Origin: Chloroflexota bacterium
Lineage (GTDB): Bacteria > Chloroflexota > Anaerolineae > Anaerolineales > DRMV01
Direction: 5' to 3'
Assembly: GCA_013153135.1 (NCBI GenBank)
Contig: JAADFA010000030.1
Location: 1 to 13,147, forward strand
DNA length: 13,147 nt
In this document: positions 6,808-13,003 of the stretch, one piece after another
How positions within the stretch are numbered: the first letter of the stretch is position 1
Layout of the letters: every line of letters begins with the position of its first letter
Notes under the pieces: model-generated
Told to the model about the DNA's origin: nothing
What the model saw: only the letters and a program-made list of their open reading frames with translations
Database searches by the model: none
Translations under genes and position numbers: made by a program

Positions 6808-7635
6808 CTAAGGCTCCGTTGGTGGTTGGGCAGCGATGTTGATCTGGAAGAGACGTAACGCGTTCCTTGTAGTTTGGGCCGCGACAAGTTCGAAGGGTAA
6901 GCCCCGTTCGCGCGCGAGGCGCTCGGCAATGTACTGCACAAACGCGGGCTCGTTTCGTCGTCCTCGCTTGGGATGGGGGGCCATAAATGGCGCGTCGGTT
7001 TCAATGAGCACGCGGTCCAATGGAACAGTCCGGGCGACCGCGCGCATGCGATCGCCGGTTTTAAAAGTGATGGGGCCAGTCAAGCCAATGAAGAAACCCA
7101 GCTCAACCCCGCGCATGGCCTCCTCAGGTCCGGCGGAGAAGGAATGAAGTACGCCGGGGCGCTGCGCCAGGGGATGACCCTGGGCCTGCAGGTCGGTAAC
7201 CCAGTCGTGCAGGATGGCGAGCAGATCGTCGATGGATTCGCGTTGATGAAGGATGACAGGGAGCGCGAGTTCAGTAGCTAAGGCGAGCTGGGCTTGTAGG
7301 GCCGCACGCTGTTGCGCTGGCGGTGTTTCGTCGCGGTAATAATCCAACCCGATTTCGCCGATGGCGACCACGACCGGGTCGGTGGCGAGCGAGCGGAGCG
7401 CGTTTAAGGTCTCGGCACCTTGCCATGTGCGTGCCACAGTGTTGGGATGCACGCCGACCGCGACAAAGTAGTCCGAGTATGTATGGGCCAGCGCGACCGC
7501 ACGGCGCGCACTCGCGACATCTATGGCGGGGTCGATGAGCGCGACGACACCGGCCTCGCGAGCACGTTGGATGACCTCAGGCCTATCCTTATCAAAGGCC
7601 TCAAAGTGCACGTGGGTATGGGTATCGATGAGCAT
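6808..7635 (-). CDS. tatD: TatD family metal-dependent hydrolase
   Basis: A 275-residue TIM-barrel hydrolase. All metal ligands of the TatD family are visible: HTH (6-8) at the start, Glu94 (IGEIGLDYY), His130 (VILHQRE), His164 (VLHSFSAG) and Asp214 (IETDAPFMAP). Characterised TatD proteins are cytoplasmic Mg-dependent 3'-5' DNases acting in DNA repair or turnover; the link to Tat export in the name is historical. ATG 7635 is taken as start because the conserved protein begins there with MLIDTHTH and a GGGGG stretch lies four bases upstream. An upstream in-frame start at 7752 would only add non-conserved sequence that overlaps the NYN gene. It lies 29 bases behind that gene. Confidence 0.93.
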   Translation of the reverse strand: MLIDTHTHVHFEAFDKDRPEVIQRAREAGVVALIDPAIDVASARRAVALAHTYSDYFVAVGVHPNTVARTWQGAETLNALRSLATDPVVVAIGEIGLDYYRDETPPAQQRAALQAQLALATELALPVILHQRESIDDLLAILHDWVTDLQAQGHPLAQRPGVLHSFSAGPEEAMRGVELGFFIGLTGPITFKTGDRMRAVARTVPLDRVLIETDAPFMAPHPKRGRRNEPAFVQYIAERLARERGLPFELVAAQTTRNALRLFQINIAAQPPTEP

Positions 7636-7664
7636 GTTTCCCCCATAACCCTTGCCTGAATCAA

Positions 7665-8738
7665 TCATACCATGCTGCCCTTCAAAGCCGAGGATGGGAC
7701 TCCTGGGGTTCCGAGCGCGGCGAGGAGCGCTTTGGGATCGTCGGGTGGCCATTTCTCGATTTGGCGTGCCACGCGGATAAAGTGTTTTGCTCGTTGCACC
7801 AGCGCCGCGCGATCACTATCGCCGTAGAGAATGTAGCTTACAGCCTTGGGGTCCATGGCCTCGGCGCCTAAAGAGGTAACCCAGCGCCAGACTGTCCACA
7901 AGTCAATCCAGTTCAAAAAAGCCATAGGGTCGCGGTCTAAGGGCTCCCGCAGGCGAGTAGGCTGGTCCCATAGGCGGCGTTTGCCGTTGGTTTGAGTAGT
8001 GTCACGTAAGAATTCCAGCGCGTAGGATCGAAACACTTGGTGCCCCAATCCTGTGATGACGGCTTCGGGAACGCCCTCTTTTTGTGCGCGCGCTTGCAAC
8101 TGCTCAATCACGCGCGAGTATTCGATCGGGCCTTGGCGAGTCAGGGCTTGGTGCATAAACAACGCATAACGTACCCGATGGCGCGAGGGATGTAGGCGTA
8201 CGCGCGATTGACTTAGGATATTCAAGTATCGACGTACCGTATCTTGGAGGTCACTTTGTTGAGTTTGAATTTGTGTTTGAATTTGGGTCTCATATGCAAT
8301 GAAGTCGTCTAGAGCCGTGATGAGGTAAGAGGAGGTCGTCTCTTGAATACCCAAACCAATGACGCGTTTGCCTTGACGTCGCAAAATATGAACCACGTCA
8401 ACAAAGTCACTGTCACCCGTACCGAGGATAACGGTTTGAATGCCAGGCGCCTGACCTAGCGTAATAACATCGATAATCATGCGGGTATCCGTGGGCTTAT
8501 CTCGATAATAGGTTGGAGTAAGGATGGGCTCATATCCTAGCCGCAGGAACAGGCCGATGAAAGATTCAAAGCGTGGCCAGTAGGCATACACCCGCCGGAT
8601 GGCCAACGGCGCGTAGCGTTGTTGAAGCAAGCGATGGATGGCATACCAATTGAGACGTTGGTGCAGGGCGTTTTGCGCGCTAATGTGTAAATTTTCAAAA
8701 TCGATAAATAACGCGCTCCAGCCTTGGGTCTCGGACAT
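7665..8738 (-). CDS. NYN-domain (LabA/DUF88-like) putative ribonuclease with an unrecognised C-terminal region
   Basis: A 357-residue protein. Residues 1 to about 150 are a NYN (PIN-like) nuclease fold with the acidic residues expected at the active site: Asp13 (LFIDFENLH), Asp84/Asp90 (DTRMIID) and GTGDSDF (107-112). VIGLG and the SSYLITALDDFI helix follow as in LabA-type proteins. A Gln/Thr linker built from a short repeat (TQIQTQIQTQ, 151-160) joins it to a basic helical region of about 195 residues that I do not recognise. It may be an RNA-binding or winged-helix module. NYN proteins usually cut RNA, but the target here is unknown. ATG 8738 is chosen over ATG 8768 because AGGAGGT lies seven bases before it. 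It belongs to the DUF2905-NYN-TatD-receiver run. Confidence 0.87.
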   Translation of the reverse strand: MSETQGWSALFIDFENLHISAQNALHQRLNWYAIHRLLQQRYAPLAIRRVYAYWPRFESFIGLFLRLGYEPILTPTYYRDKPTDTRMIIDVITLGQAPGIQTVILGTGDSDFVDVVHILRRQGKRVIGLGIQETTSSYLITALDDFIAYETQIQTQIQTQQSDLQDTVRRYLNILSQSRVRLHPSRHRVRYALFMHQALTRQGPIEYSRVIEQLQARAQKEGVPEAVITGLGHQVFRSYALEFLRDTTQTNGKRRLWDQPTRLREPLDRDPMAFLNWIDLWTVWRWVTSLGAEAMDPKAVSYILYGDSDRAALVQRAKHFIRVARQIEKWPPDDPKALLAALGTPGVPSSALKGSMV

Positions 8739-8799
8739 ATAAAGACCTCCTGGGAAAAACCACGTCAATAGTTATCTAATTGCCTCGTGGACGGCCAGA

Positions 8800-9033
8800 T
8801 TAGTCGCCGAAAGGCCAACCGCGGGCTAATAAATTCAGGATCAGCGTCAGCAACAAGGATAGCACAAGGGAGCTCATGATAGGGACCATGCAGGTGAAGC
8901 CCTCGCGTTGAATGACAATATCGCCGGGCAAGTGCCCCCACGAAAGGCCCAGGCGACTTAGAAGCCACATCACGCCGCCCAAAACCAGGAATAAAGCACC
9001 AAGGTAGATAAAAAGACGACCCAAGTCTTCCAT
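8800..9033 (-). CDS. DUF2905 family small membrane protein
   Basis: A 77-residue protein with two predicted membrane helices (about 6-26 and 49-69). Between them is the conserved connector LGHLPGDI-type motif, here SWGHLPGDIVIQREG, which marks the DUF2905 family. The function of the family is not known. ATG 9033 is supported by GGAGG at 9040-9044. A promoter with consensus -10 lies 34 bases upstream, so this gene likely opens the operon that continues with the NYN protein 61 bases later. Confidence 0.88.
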   Translation of the reverse strand: MEDLGRLFIYLGALFLVLGGVMWLLSRLGLSWGHLPGDIVIQREGFTCMVPIMSSLVLSLLLTLILNLLARGWPFGD

Positions 9034-9066
9034 GGCTCGCCTCCGTATAGGGCTATGAGGTGTAAT

Positions 9067-9075
9067 ATTATACCA
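9067..9075 (-). promoter_or_regulatory. Extended -10 promoter before DUF2905
   Basis: On the - strand TGGTATAAT (9075-9067) is a perfect extended -10 (TGnTATAAT). The -35 region (CCACGG) is poor, which is common for extended -10 promoters. It would start a transcript near 9060 covering DUF2905, NYN, TatD and the receiver domain. Confidence 0.65.
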
Positions 9076-9151
9076 AATCCCGCTCCGGCCCGTGGGCGGC
9101 CGAGGGCTACGCGGGTATAAGCCTGGACGCCGAGCAAAGATGACGTGCCTG

Positions 9152-9919
9152 CTAACGCGCACCGGGTGTTTGGTCGAGCAAGGCTTGGAGCGCGGCGCGG
9201 CCTTGGTTGACCGCCTCGCGCAGGCGATCCAACTGGTCGATAGGCAACCAGCGTTCCATACCGAGGCGGTCCAAGATGGTCCGACCTTGCGGGTCATGGT
9301 GCATGTTGAGCAGCACTGTTTGGCAACGGTCGCGCAGCTCGGGCGGCGCTTGCCCAGTGAGCACGAACCCGTGCCACGCGAAATCCACTTCCGCTTCGCC
9401 GATAACCTGGACATTTTCCCGGCTGAGCGCGCTTAGATGCTCATAGACACCTTTGTAAACCAAGCCGTAAGGCACCCGTCCCTCGGCAACCCAACGGACC
9501 ACTTGCAGCCACGATTCGGCCAAGACCACGCGCCCTGGCTTCAGCCCTCGTTGTTGCCCCACGTAGAGTCCGAGATAGGACGCGAACTGTCGTGGCACAA
9601 TAGCCCACGTCGCGCCATTCAAATCTTGCTCTTGGCTCGGATGGTCCGCGGCCGTAATCGCCACCACTGCCTCAGGGAAGGGCGCGCGGGCTAGGGGTGT
9701 GAATCCTCGTTCATCCACCGCAGCCAGCAGGTCAAGAGGGTTGAGATAGCCCGCACCCAGCCGCGGGAAGCCCTGTTTATAAAAGCTCTCAAAATCCGTG
9801 AAATATTGGGCAGGGTAGGGGCAACCCGCACGTTGCCGAAGGTGGAGCTCCAGTTCGATCCAAGCGGGCAAGTTGCGTACCGCATCGTGAGGGCAGAGGG
9901 AGAAGATGAGTTTGTCCAT
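9152..9919 (-). CDS. PhnD-like periplasmic-binding-fold protein lacking a signal peptide
   Basis: A 256-residue protein with the two-lobe binding fold of PhnD/phosphonate-type solute-binding proteins. The N-terminal segment is LIFSLCPHDAVRN. A middle stretch, DLNGATWAIVPRQFASYLGL, corresponds to the usual 'dL kGk. a....S.SGyl' strand-helix, and the C-terminal part ends near LGMERWLPID. The protein starts directly with MDKLIFSL and no hydrophobic export signal is seen from ATG 9919. The upstream extension to 9979 does not supply one either. It may be cytoplasmic, acting as a sensor or metabolite binder instead of an ABC transporter receptor, and no permease or ATPase gene is nearby. The start is supported by GGAGAG at seven bases and a possible promoter (TATAGT, 9962-9957). 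Confidence 0.75.
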   Translation of the reverse strand: MDKLIFSLCPHDAVRNLPAWIELELHLRQRAGCPYPAQYFTDFESFYKQGFPRLGAGYLNPLDLLAAVDERGFTPLARAPFPEAVVAITAADHPSQEQDLNGATWAIVPRQFASYLGLYVGQQRGLKPGRVVLAESWLQVVRWVAEGRVPYGLVYKGVYEHLSALSRENVQVIGEAEVDFAWHGFVLTGQAPPELRDRCQTVLLNMHHDPQGRTILDRLGMERWLPIDQLDRLREAVNQGRAALQALLDQTPGAR

Positions 9920-9956
9920 GATGGCTCTCCGTAACTTGATGTTTCGTCGAGGTTCT

Positions 9957-9962
9957 ACTATA
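9957..9962 (-). promoter_or_regulatory. Possible -10 box of the PhnD-like gene
   Basis: TATAGT on the - strand, 38 bases before the ATG at 9919, sits in a locally AT-rich stretch. The hexamer 17 bases upstream (AACTTT) is a poor -35, so support is modest. Confidence 0.4.
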
Positions 9963-10018
9963 AAGATACGACACACCACAAAGTTTTGGCTGTATTTTTA
10001 GAGAGTTTTAAGCAAAGA

Positions 10019-10042
10019 GCGCCCCGTAAATGGTCGGGGCGC
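10019..10042 (-). terminator. Hairpin downstream of tRNA-Thr
   Basis: GCGCCCCG (10019-10026) and CGGGGCGC (10035-10042) form a perfect 8-bp stem with an eight-base loop, three bases beyond the tRNA-Thr 3' end. On the - strand it is followed by TCTTTGCTTAAAA, a weak U tract. It probably ends the two-tRNA transcript. Confidence 0.6.
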
Positions 10043-10045
10043 CAA

Positions 10046-10118
10046 AGCCACCGGCGGGACTTGAACCCGCGACCCGTCGCTTACGAGGCGACTGCTCTGC
10101 CGACTGAGCTACGGTGGC
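10046..10118 (-). tRNA. tRNA-Thr (anticodon CGT)
   Basis: The - strand folds as a complete cloverleaf. The acceptor GCCACCG pairs with CGGTGGC, and the D arm is GCTC...GAGC. The anticodon stem GTCGC/GCGAC has loop CTCGTAA, giving anticodon CGT for codon ACG. The T arm is GCGGG TTCAAGT CCCGC. Discriminator base is T and CCA is not encoded. It lies 41 bases downstream of tRNA-Arg and is probably co-transcribed. Confidence 0.96.
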
Positions 10119-10159
10119 TCAAGGTGACCTAATTATAGCCCGGCTTGAGGCTCGATGCA

Positions 10160-10232
10160 AGCCCCAGGAGGGAGTCGAACCCTCAACCCACCGCTTAGGA
10201 GGCGGCTGCTCTCTCCTTTGAGCTACTGGGGC
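10160..10232 (-). tRNA. tRNA-Arg (anticodon CCT)
   Basis: The cloverleaf on the - strand has acceptor GCCCCAG/CTGGGGC and D arm GCTC...GAGC. The anticodon stem GCCGC/GCGGT has one G-T pair and loop CTCCTAA, giving anticodon CCT for codon AGG. The T arm is GAGGG TTCGACT CCCTC. Discriminator T, no encoded CCA. Confidence 0.96.
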
Positions 10233-10242
10233 GTCTATTTTC

Positions 10243-10251
10243 ATTGTACCA
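10243..10251 (-). promoter_or_regulatory. Extended -10 promoter of the tRNA pair
   Basis: TGGTACAAT on the - strand (10251-10243) is an extended -10, placing the start only a few bases upstream of the tRNA-Arg 5' end at 10232. No clear -35 is seen. Confidence 0.55.
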
Positions 10252-10279
10252 AAAAGCTTTCCGTCTGAGCTTCTAGTCA

Positions 10280-10355
10280 GCACGTGCACCGATAGCGAAG
10301 GCGAGCAGCGAGGGCTCGGTGGGTATCGGGCCGTGCAGGAAAGGCCTCTGGGCCT
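10280..10355. other. Foldable intergenic segment (possible structured RNA)
   Basis: Three nested perfect stems share one axis: GCACG/CGTGC (10280-10284, 10332-10336), CCGATA/TATCGG (10289-10294, 10324-10329) and CGAGC/GCTCG (10302-10306, 10314-10318). A separate AGGCC/GGCCT hairpin follows (10342-10346, 10351-10355). No known RNA family was recognised and no T tract follows. Open frames on the - strand also cross it. It could be a structured RNA, a regulatory hairpin or a relic. Confidence 0.3.
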
Positions 10356-10410
10356 GACGAGGAACTTCCCAGGAAGAAATGCCCTTCCCAATCCGCAAGC
10401 GAAATGCTCA

Positions 10411-10451
10411 GGGTGCAGGCTAATCTCGTAGAAGCCCATGCCGCGGGCGGC
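10411..10451 (+). repeat. 41-bp direct repeat, copy A
   Basis: This copy matches 13057-13097 at 39 of 41 positions in the same orientation (differences T/A at 10421 and C/T at 10437). It starts with GGGTGCAGGC and ends with CCGCGGGCGGC. A + strand frame reads VQANLVEAHAAGG and runs from an ATG at 10404 to a TAA near 10503, which gives only about 33 residues. In this copy one difference is synonymous in that frame and the other changes His to Tyr. It may be a relic of a coding sequence or a dispersed repeat. Confidence 0.75.
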
Positions 10452-10700
10452 TGGACGCGTGCCGGTCCCGCGGGCGGGTCTTGCCGCGCCAGGGGTTTGC
10501 TATAAATTTCGGCGTCGAGACGTGCGATACGGAGCGCGGGTTAGAGTTTGGACCAAAGTTTGAACAGCTTTAGAGATAAACTGAAGATTCCAAGCTAATT
10601 ACGCCTAAATTGGGAAATTCCCGTAGCGTCATGATGGTTTTCGTTTAGGACTTGTACTATAGATGTCCAAGCTTTTGTCCAGAGTTCAGAGAGTGGGCCC
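10452..10700. other. Gene-poor stretch with no recognised gene
   Basis: About 250 bases with no ORF of note on either strand. GC content falls sharply from about 10500 onward. Small local signals are the palindrome GGGAAATTCCC (about 10612-10622) and GGAC...GTCC around 10648-10668. I see no tRNA, repeat array or recognisable RNA family in it. Confidence 0.5.
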
Positions 10701-10729
10701 TTGACAAGAGATGCCTTTTCGATTATAAG
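10701..10729 (+). promoter_or_regulatory. Near-consensus promoter facing an immediate terminator
   Basis: TTGACA (10701-10706) is an exact -35 and TATAAG (10724-10729) a good -10, with a 17-base spacer. A transcript would start near 10736, at the foot of the hairpin at 10737-10781. The TTG of the -35 also happens to open a frame into the methyltransferase, but there is no ribosome-binding site there. Confidence 0.6.
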
Positions 10730-10736
10730 AAAAATG

Positions 10737-10784
10737 AAAGCGGCTACTCCGGGTGCCCCCCTCACTCGGAGTAGCCGCTTTTTT
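10737..10784. terminator. 15-bp intrinsic terminator upstream of the methyltransferase, possibly bidirectional
   Basis: AAAGCGGCTACTCCG (10737-10751) pairs perfectly with CGGAGTAGCCGCTTT (10767-10781) around a 15-base loop, and six Ts (10779-10784) follow on the + strand. On the - strand the hairpin is followed by TTTCATTTTTC, so it can also stop transcripts arriving from the cystathionine gamma-synthase-family gene. Combined with the promoter it predicts a hairpin RNA of about 49 bases. Confidence 0.85.
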
Positions 10785-10807
10785 GTGCTATGTCCGAATC
10801 TAATTCA

Positions 10808-10835
10808 TTGGACCTTGGCTAAGCTCAAGTACAAT
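10808..10835 (+). promoter_or_regulatory. Predicted promoter of the methyltransferase
   Basis: TTGGAC (10808-10813) and TACAAT (10830-10835) have a 16-base spacer. A start near 10842 gives a 36-base leader containing AGGGGTGA before the ATG at 10878, and lies beyond the terminator at 10784. Confidence 0.5.
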
Positions 10836-10877
10836 GATGTACGTAGATTGCGGCATGGGCATTCAGGGGTGAATGTG

Positions 10878-11642
10878 ATGGAGAAATATGCCCAGCTTGG
10901 TGCGCCGTCGTTTGTTTGGCGCGAAGGTCAAACGCGGCGTCTGCAAATGATGCTAAAAGCGCTAGGGCCGCGCTTTCCGCATGGCCTAGGGCTGGAAAAC
11001 GGTTGCGGGGTAGGCTTATATTTAGCTCGTTTGCGCGCCCTCGGTGGCCGTGTGATCGGATTGGAGTACGACTTCCCTTGGGCGCAACGTGCGGCACAGC
11101 ATGGCCCGGTAGTCAATGCCGCAGGCGAAGCTTTGCCGTTCCCTTCTAATACGTTTGATTACGTCATTAGTCATGAAGTTATTGAACACGTTCAAGATGA
11201 TCGTGCCGCAGTTCGCGAAATGATTCGCGTTTTGAAAATTGGGGGACGTCTCCTCCTCTTTTGTCCGAATCGCGGCTATCCCTTTGAAACGCATGGCATT
11301 TATTGGCGCGGGCGTTATATTTTTGGCAACATCCCATTTGTAAATTATCTTCCGCGTTCTTGGCGCGACCGTCTTGCCCCTCATGTGCGGATTTATACTC
11401 GCCGAGATCTCGAAGCGCTATTTGAGGGTCTGCCCGTTCGGTTTGTGCAACGGACAGTTATCTTTGGCGCATATGACAATATCATTGCTCGCTGGCCTCG
11501 TTTAGGTCGGGCTTTGAGGTGGCTATTGCACCGGCTGGAGCGTACGCCGCTGCGTGTGTTTGGGTTATCTCACTTTTGGGTCGTTGAAAAGATCGCGGAC
11601 GACGCTGCATCCACGTCAAGGCCTGATCTAGATCGCGGATGA
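10878..11642 (+). CDS. Class I SAM-dependent methyltransferase (Methyltransf_11 type)
   Basis: A 254-residue protein with a Rossmann-like methyltransferase core. Motif I is LGLENGCGVGLYLARL (about 34-49) for SAM binding, followed by the acidic end of strand 2 (GLEYD). The motif ALPFPSNTFDYVISHEVIEH and the hydrophobic strand LLLFCPN complete the core. The C-terminal half is Arg- and aromatic-rich with a possible lid; the substrate is not evident. The ATG at 10878 is chosen because AGGGGTGA (10865-10872) precedes it. The longer frame from 10701 would read through the terminator hairpin and begin in a -35 box. Codons are more AT-rich than in most neighbours. Its last 161 bases overlap, in antisense, the 3' end of the convergent cystathionine gamma-synthase-family gene. 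Confidence 0.88.
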   Translation: MEKYAQLGAPSFVWREGQTRRLQMMLKALGPRFPHGLGLENGCGVGLYLARLRALGGRVIGLEYDFPWAQRAAQHGPVVNAAGEALPFPSNTFDYVISHEVIEHVQDDRAAVREMIRVLKIGGRLLLFCPNRGYPFETHGIYWRGRYIFGNIPFVNYLPRSWRDRLAPHVRIYTRRDLEALFEGLPVRFVQRTVIFGAYDNIIARWPRLGRALRWLLHRLERTPLRVFGLSHFWVVEKIADDAASTSRPDLDRG

Positions 11643-12822
11643 GGTCTTCAGGTGCTTCGAGGCCCAGGGCTAAGCGCATGAGCGTATCATCGATACCCAG
11701 CATGGCACGCTCTTCAGGGGTATACGACGCGAAAGACATCAGCGCGACGGGTGAAATCAGGGTTTCGGTCCCACCAAGGGATGGAGCCATGAGGGGAATC
11801 TCCAGCGCGTCCACGAACGCGAGTGCGTCGTCGAGGGTACCACGTAGGGTGAAGGTGACCACACCACCAAAACCTCGCAGCACTCGCCGCGCGATCGCAT
11901 GATCGGGATGGCTTGGCAAACCTGGGTACCACACTTGGGCAACCGCAGGGTGGCGGCTGAGGAATTCCGCAACGATTTGACCGCTTTGGTTTTGATGACG
12001 CACTCGTAAGGGCAAGGTCTTGAGCCCTCGTAGCAGCTCATGGGCAACGTGGGGACTTGGGATCGCCCCTAGAGTGCCTAAAAACGCACGGATCGGAGCG
12101 ATTTGCTCGCGGGCTCCTGCAATGACTCCCGCGAGCAAATCGTGATGGCCACCGAGGTACTTGCTCGCGGAGTGCACAACAATATCTACTCCATAGGCTA
12201 AAGGTTGCAGATTAATAGGTGTTGCAAACGTGGCATCCAGCACAGTTAGCAAGCTGTGCTGCTTGGCAACGGTTACCCATCGCTCTAAATCTAAGACACG
12301 TAAAAAGGGATTCGTCGGCGTCTCGGAATAAAGCAATCGGGTTCGTGGCGTGATCGCGCGTTCAAGCGCGGTGAAGTCGTTGGGCGGCACCATAGTACTC
12401 TGGATACCCCATCGAGGCAGCCATTCTTGGAAGAATTGGCGGGTGCGACGGTACACGTCCGCGGTAAAGATAACATGATCACCCGCGCGTAGGTATGTGA
12501 GTAAGACTGCCGTAACCGCGGCCATACCCGACGCGACCAGGATGGCTTCATCGGCGGTTTCGAGCTCGGCCAAGCGCGCTTCGGCCGCGGCAACCGTTGG
12601 GTTACCATAACGTCCGTATTCATGCCGGGGGTAGTCGTTGGGCCGCTGGCGCAGACGTTTATCTTGAAACGCGCGCAACTCTTCTGTAGTTCGAAAGTAA
12701 AACGTCGCGGTGGGAACCAATGGCTCGGCCACACTATGCAAGGGATTGTCAAAACGTCGGCCGTGAATTGCTCGCGTTTCAGGTTGCCAAGCGGGGTGAG
12801 GGGTGGGCGTCGGGCCGGCCAT
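11482..12822 (-). CDS. Cystathionine gamma-synthase/lyase-family PLP enzyme (Cys/Met metabolism)
   Basis: A 446-residue fold-type I PLP enzyme of the Cys/Met metabolism family. Visible are RYGNPT and the cofactor-binding SGMAAVTA. ETPTNPFLRVLDL and VLDATFATP (usual family form DNTFATP) follow. The PLP lysine lies in VHSASKYLGGHHD and the C-terminal GGTETLISPVALMS carries the substrate-binding region. The family covers cystathionine gamma-synthase, beta- and gamma-lyases and O-acylhomoserine sulfhydrylases. The Met-rich leader ORF upstream argues for a methionine-forming role (MetB, MetC or MetZ type). ATG 12822 has a perfect AGGAGGT (12828-12834) at five bases. About 40 residues after the conserved end (ALTWMQRR) are a low-complexity tail that is antisense to the methyltransferase gene. 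The stop is at 11482. Confidence 0.93.
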   Translation of the reverse strand: MAGPTPTPHPAWQPETRAIHGRRFDNPLHSVAEPLVPTATFYFRTTEELRAFQDKRLRQRPNDYPRHEYGRYGNPTVAAAEARLAELETADEAILVASGMAAVTAVLLTYLRAGDHVIFTADVYRRTRQFFQEWLPRWGIQSTMVPPNDFTALERAITPRTRLLYSETPTNPFLRVLDLERWVTVAKQHSLLTVLDATFATPINLQPLAYGVDIVVHSASKYLGGHHDLLAGVIAGAREQIAPIRAFLGTLGAIPSPHVAHELLRGLKTLPLRVRHQNQSGQIVAEFLSRHPAVAQVWYPGLPSHPDHAIARRVLRGFGGVVTFTLRGTLDDALAFVDALEIPLMAPSLGGTETLISPVALMSFASYTPEERAMLGIDDTLMRLALGLEAPEDLIRDLDQALTWMQRRPRSFQRPKSEITQTHAAAYAPAGAIATSKPDLNEASEQ

Positions 12823-12849
12823 GGAACACCTCCTAGACGAAAGGGTAAC

Positions 12850-12884
12850 AAAAAACGCCCCCGGCGGTGGCTCGCCGGGGGCGT
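12850..12884 (-). terminator. Intrinsic terminator (attenuator) just before the cystathionine gamma-synthase-family gene
   Basis: On the - strand ACGCCCCCGGCG (12884-12873) and CGCCGGGGGCGT (12866-12855) form a perfect 12-bp GC-rich stem with the loop AGCCAC, followed by six Ts (12855-12850). It lies downstream of this gene's own promoter and ends 16 bases before its Shine-Dalgarno. It therefore must stop transcription before the gene unless it is disrupted. Confidence 0.92.
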
Positions 12885-12959
12885 CAGATGTGCGGGTGAG
12901 GGCCGTTTTAAAGTGGTAAACGGCCAACCCCCCGCGAGCCACGCGCGGGGCCGTTGGCC
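12869..12959 (-). promoter_or_regulatory. Mutually exclusive leader structures of the proposed Met attenuator
   Basis: Segment 1 (12959-12944, GGCCAAC and CCCCGCG) pairs with segment 2 (12936-12922, CGCGGGG and GTTGGCC) to give a 14-bp hairpin with a small bulge. Segment 2 (12940-12928, GGCTCGCGGGGGG) can instead pair at 12 of 13 bases with segment 3 (12881-12869, CCCCCGGCGAGCC), which is the 5' arm and loop of the terminator. Only one of the 1:2, 2:3 and terminator folds that share a segment can form at once. A further hairpin, GGCCGTTT/AAACGGCC (12925-12918, 12908-12901), overlaps the stop codon of the leader ORF. Segment 1 begins at the last Met codon, so a ribosome stalled there would mask it and free segment 2. 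Confidence 0.82.
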
Positions 12960-13003
12960 ATCATCATCACCATCATGAAGGGAAGCCGATACAATACGCT
13001 CAT
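12908..13003 (-). CDS. Met-rich leader peptide (31 residues) controlling the cystathionine gamma-synthase-family gene
   Basis: On the - strand ATG 13003 opens a 31-codon frame that ends in TAA (12910-12908). The peptide begins MSVLYRLPFMMVMMMANGP: five of six codons at 12976-12959 are ATG, with one GTG. The run stops exactly where the first leader hairpin begins. With the -10 at 13018-13013, transcription should start near 13006, so the ATG would lie within a few bases of the 5' end and the message would be nearly leaderless. The GGGGG upstream would not be transcribed. No function is expected of the peptide itself; its translation would measure charged Met-tRNA. The + strand of this run reads CATCATCACCATCAT, which can be mistaken for a His-tag. 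Confidence 0.8.
   Translation of the reverse strand: MSVLYRLPFMMVMMMANGPARGSRGVGRLPL

Noticed and set aside
6789..7004. Upstream extension of the receiver protein
   Set aside because: The extra residues lie antisense-free but inside the tatD 3' end in another frame and are not receiver-like. ATG 6788 has AGGAGGA.
10119..10439. 106-residue - strand ORF across the tRNA-Arg gene
   Set aside because: It runs through the tRNA and its promoter, has no recognisable domain, and other frames over the same bases are open as well, as expected in GC-rich DNA.
10262..10500. RNase P RNA, tmRNA, SRP RNA or 6S RNA
   Set aside because: Conserved core motifs of these RNAs were looked for by eye and not found; only generic stems remain.
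10701..10877. N-terminal extension of the methyltransferase from TTG 10701 or ATG 10734
   Set aside because: The extension starts in a -35 box, encodes the terminator hairpin, and has no ribosome-binding site. The conserved protein begins near ATG 10878 with AGGGGTGA upstream.
12959..12979. CATCATCATCACCATCATG on the + strand, resembling a His-tag or simple repeat
   Set aside because: On the transcribed - strand it is the run of Met codons in a leader ORF directly before attenuator stems, and no vector sequence is around it.
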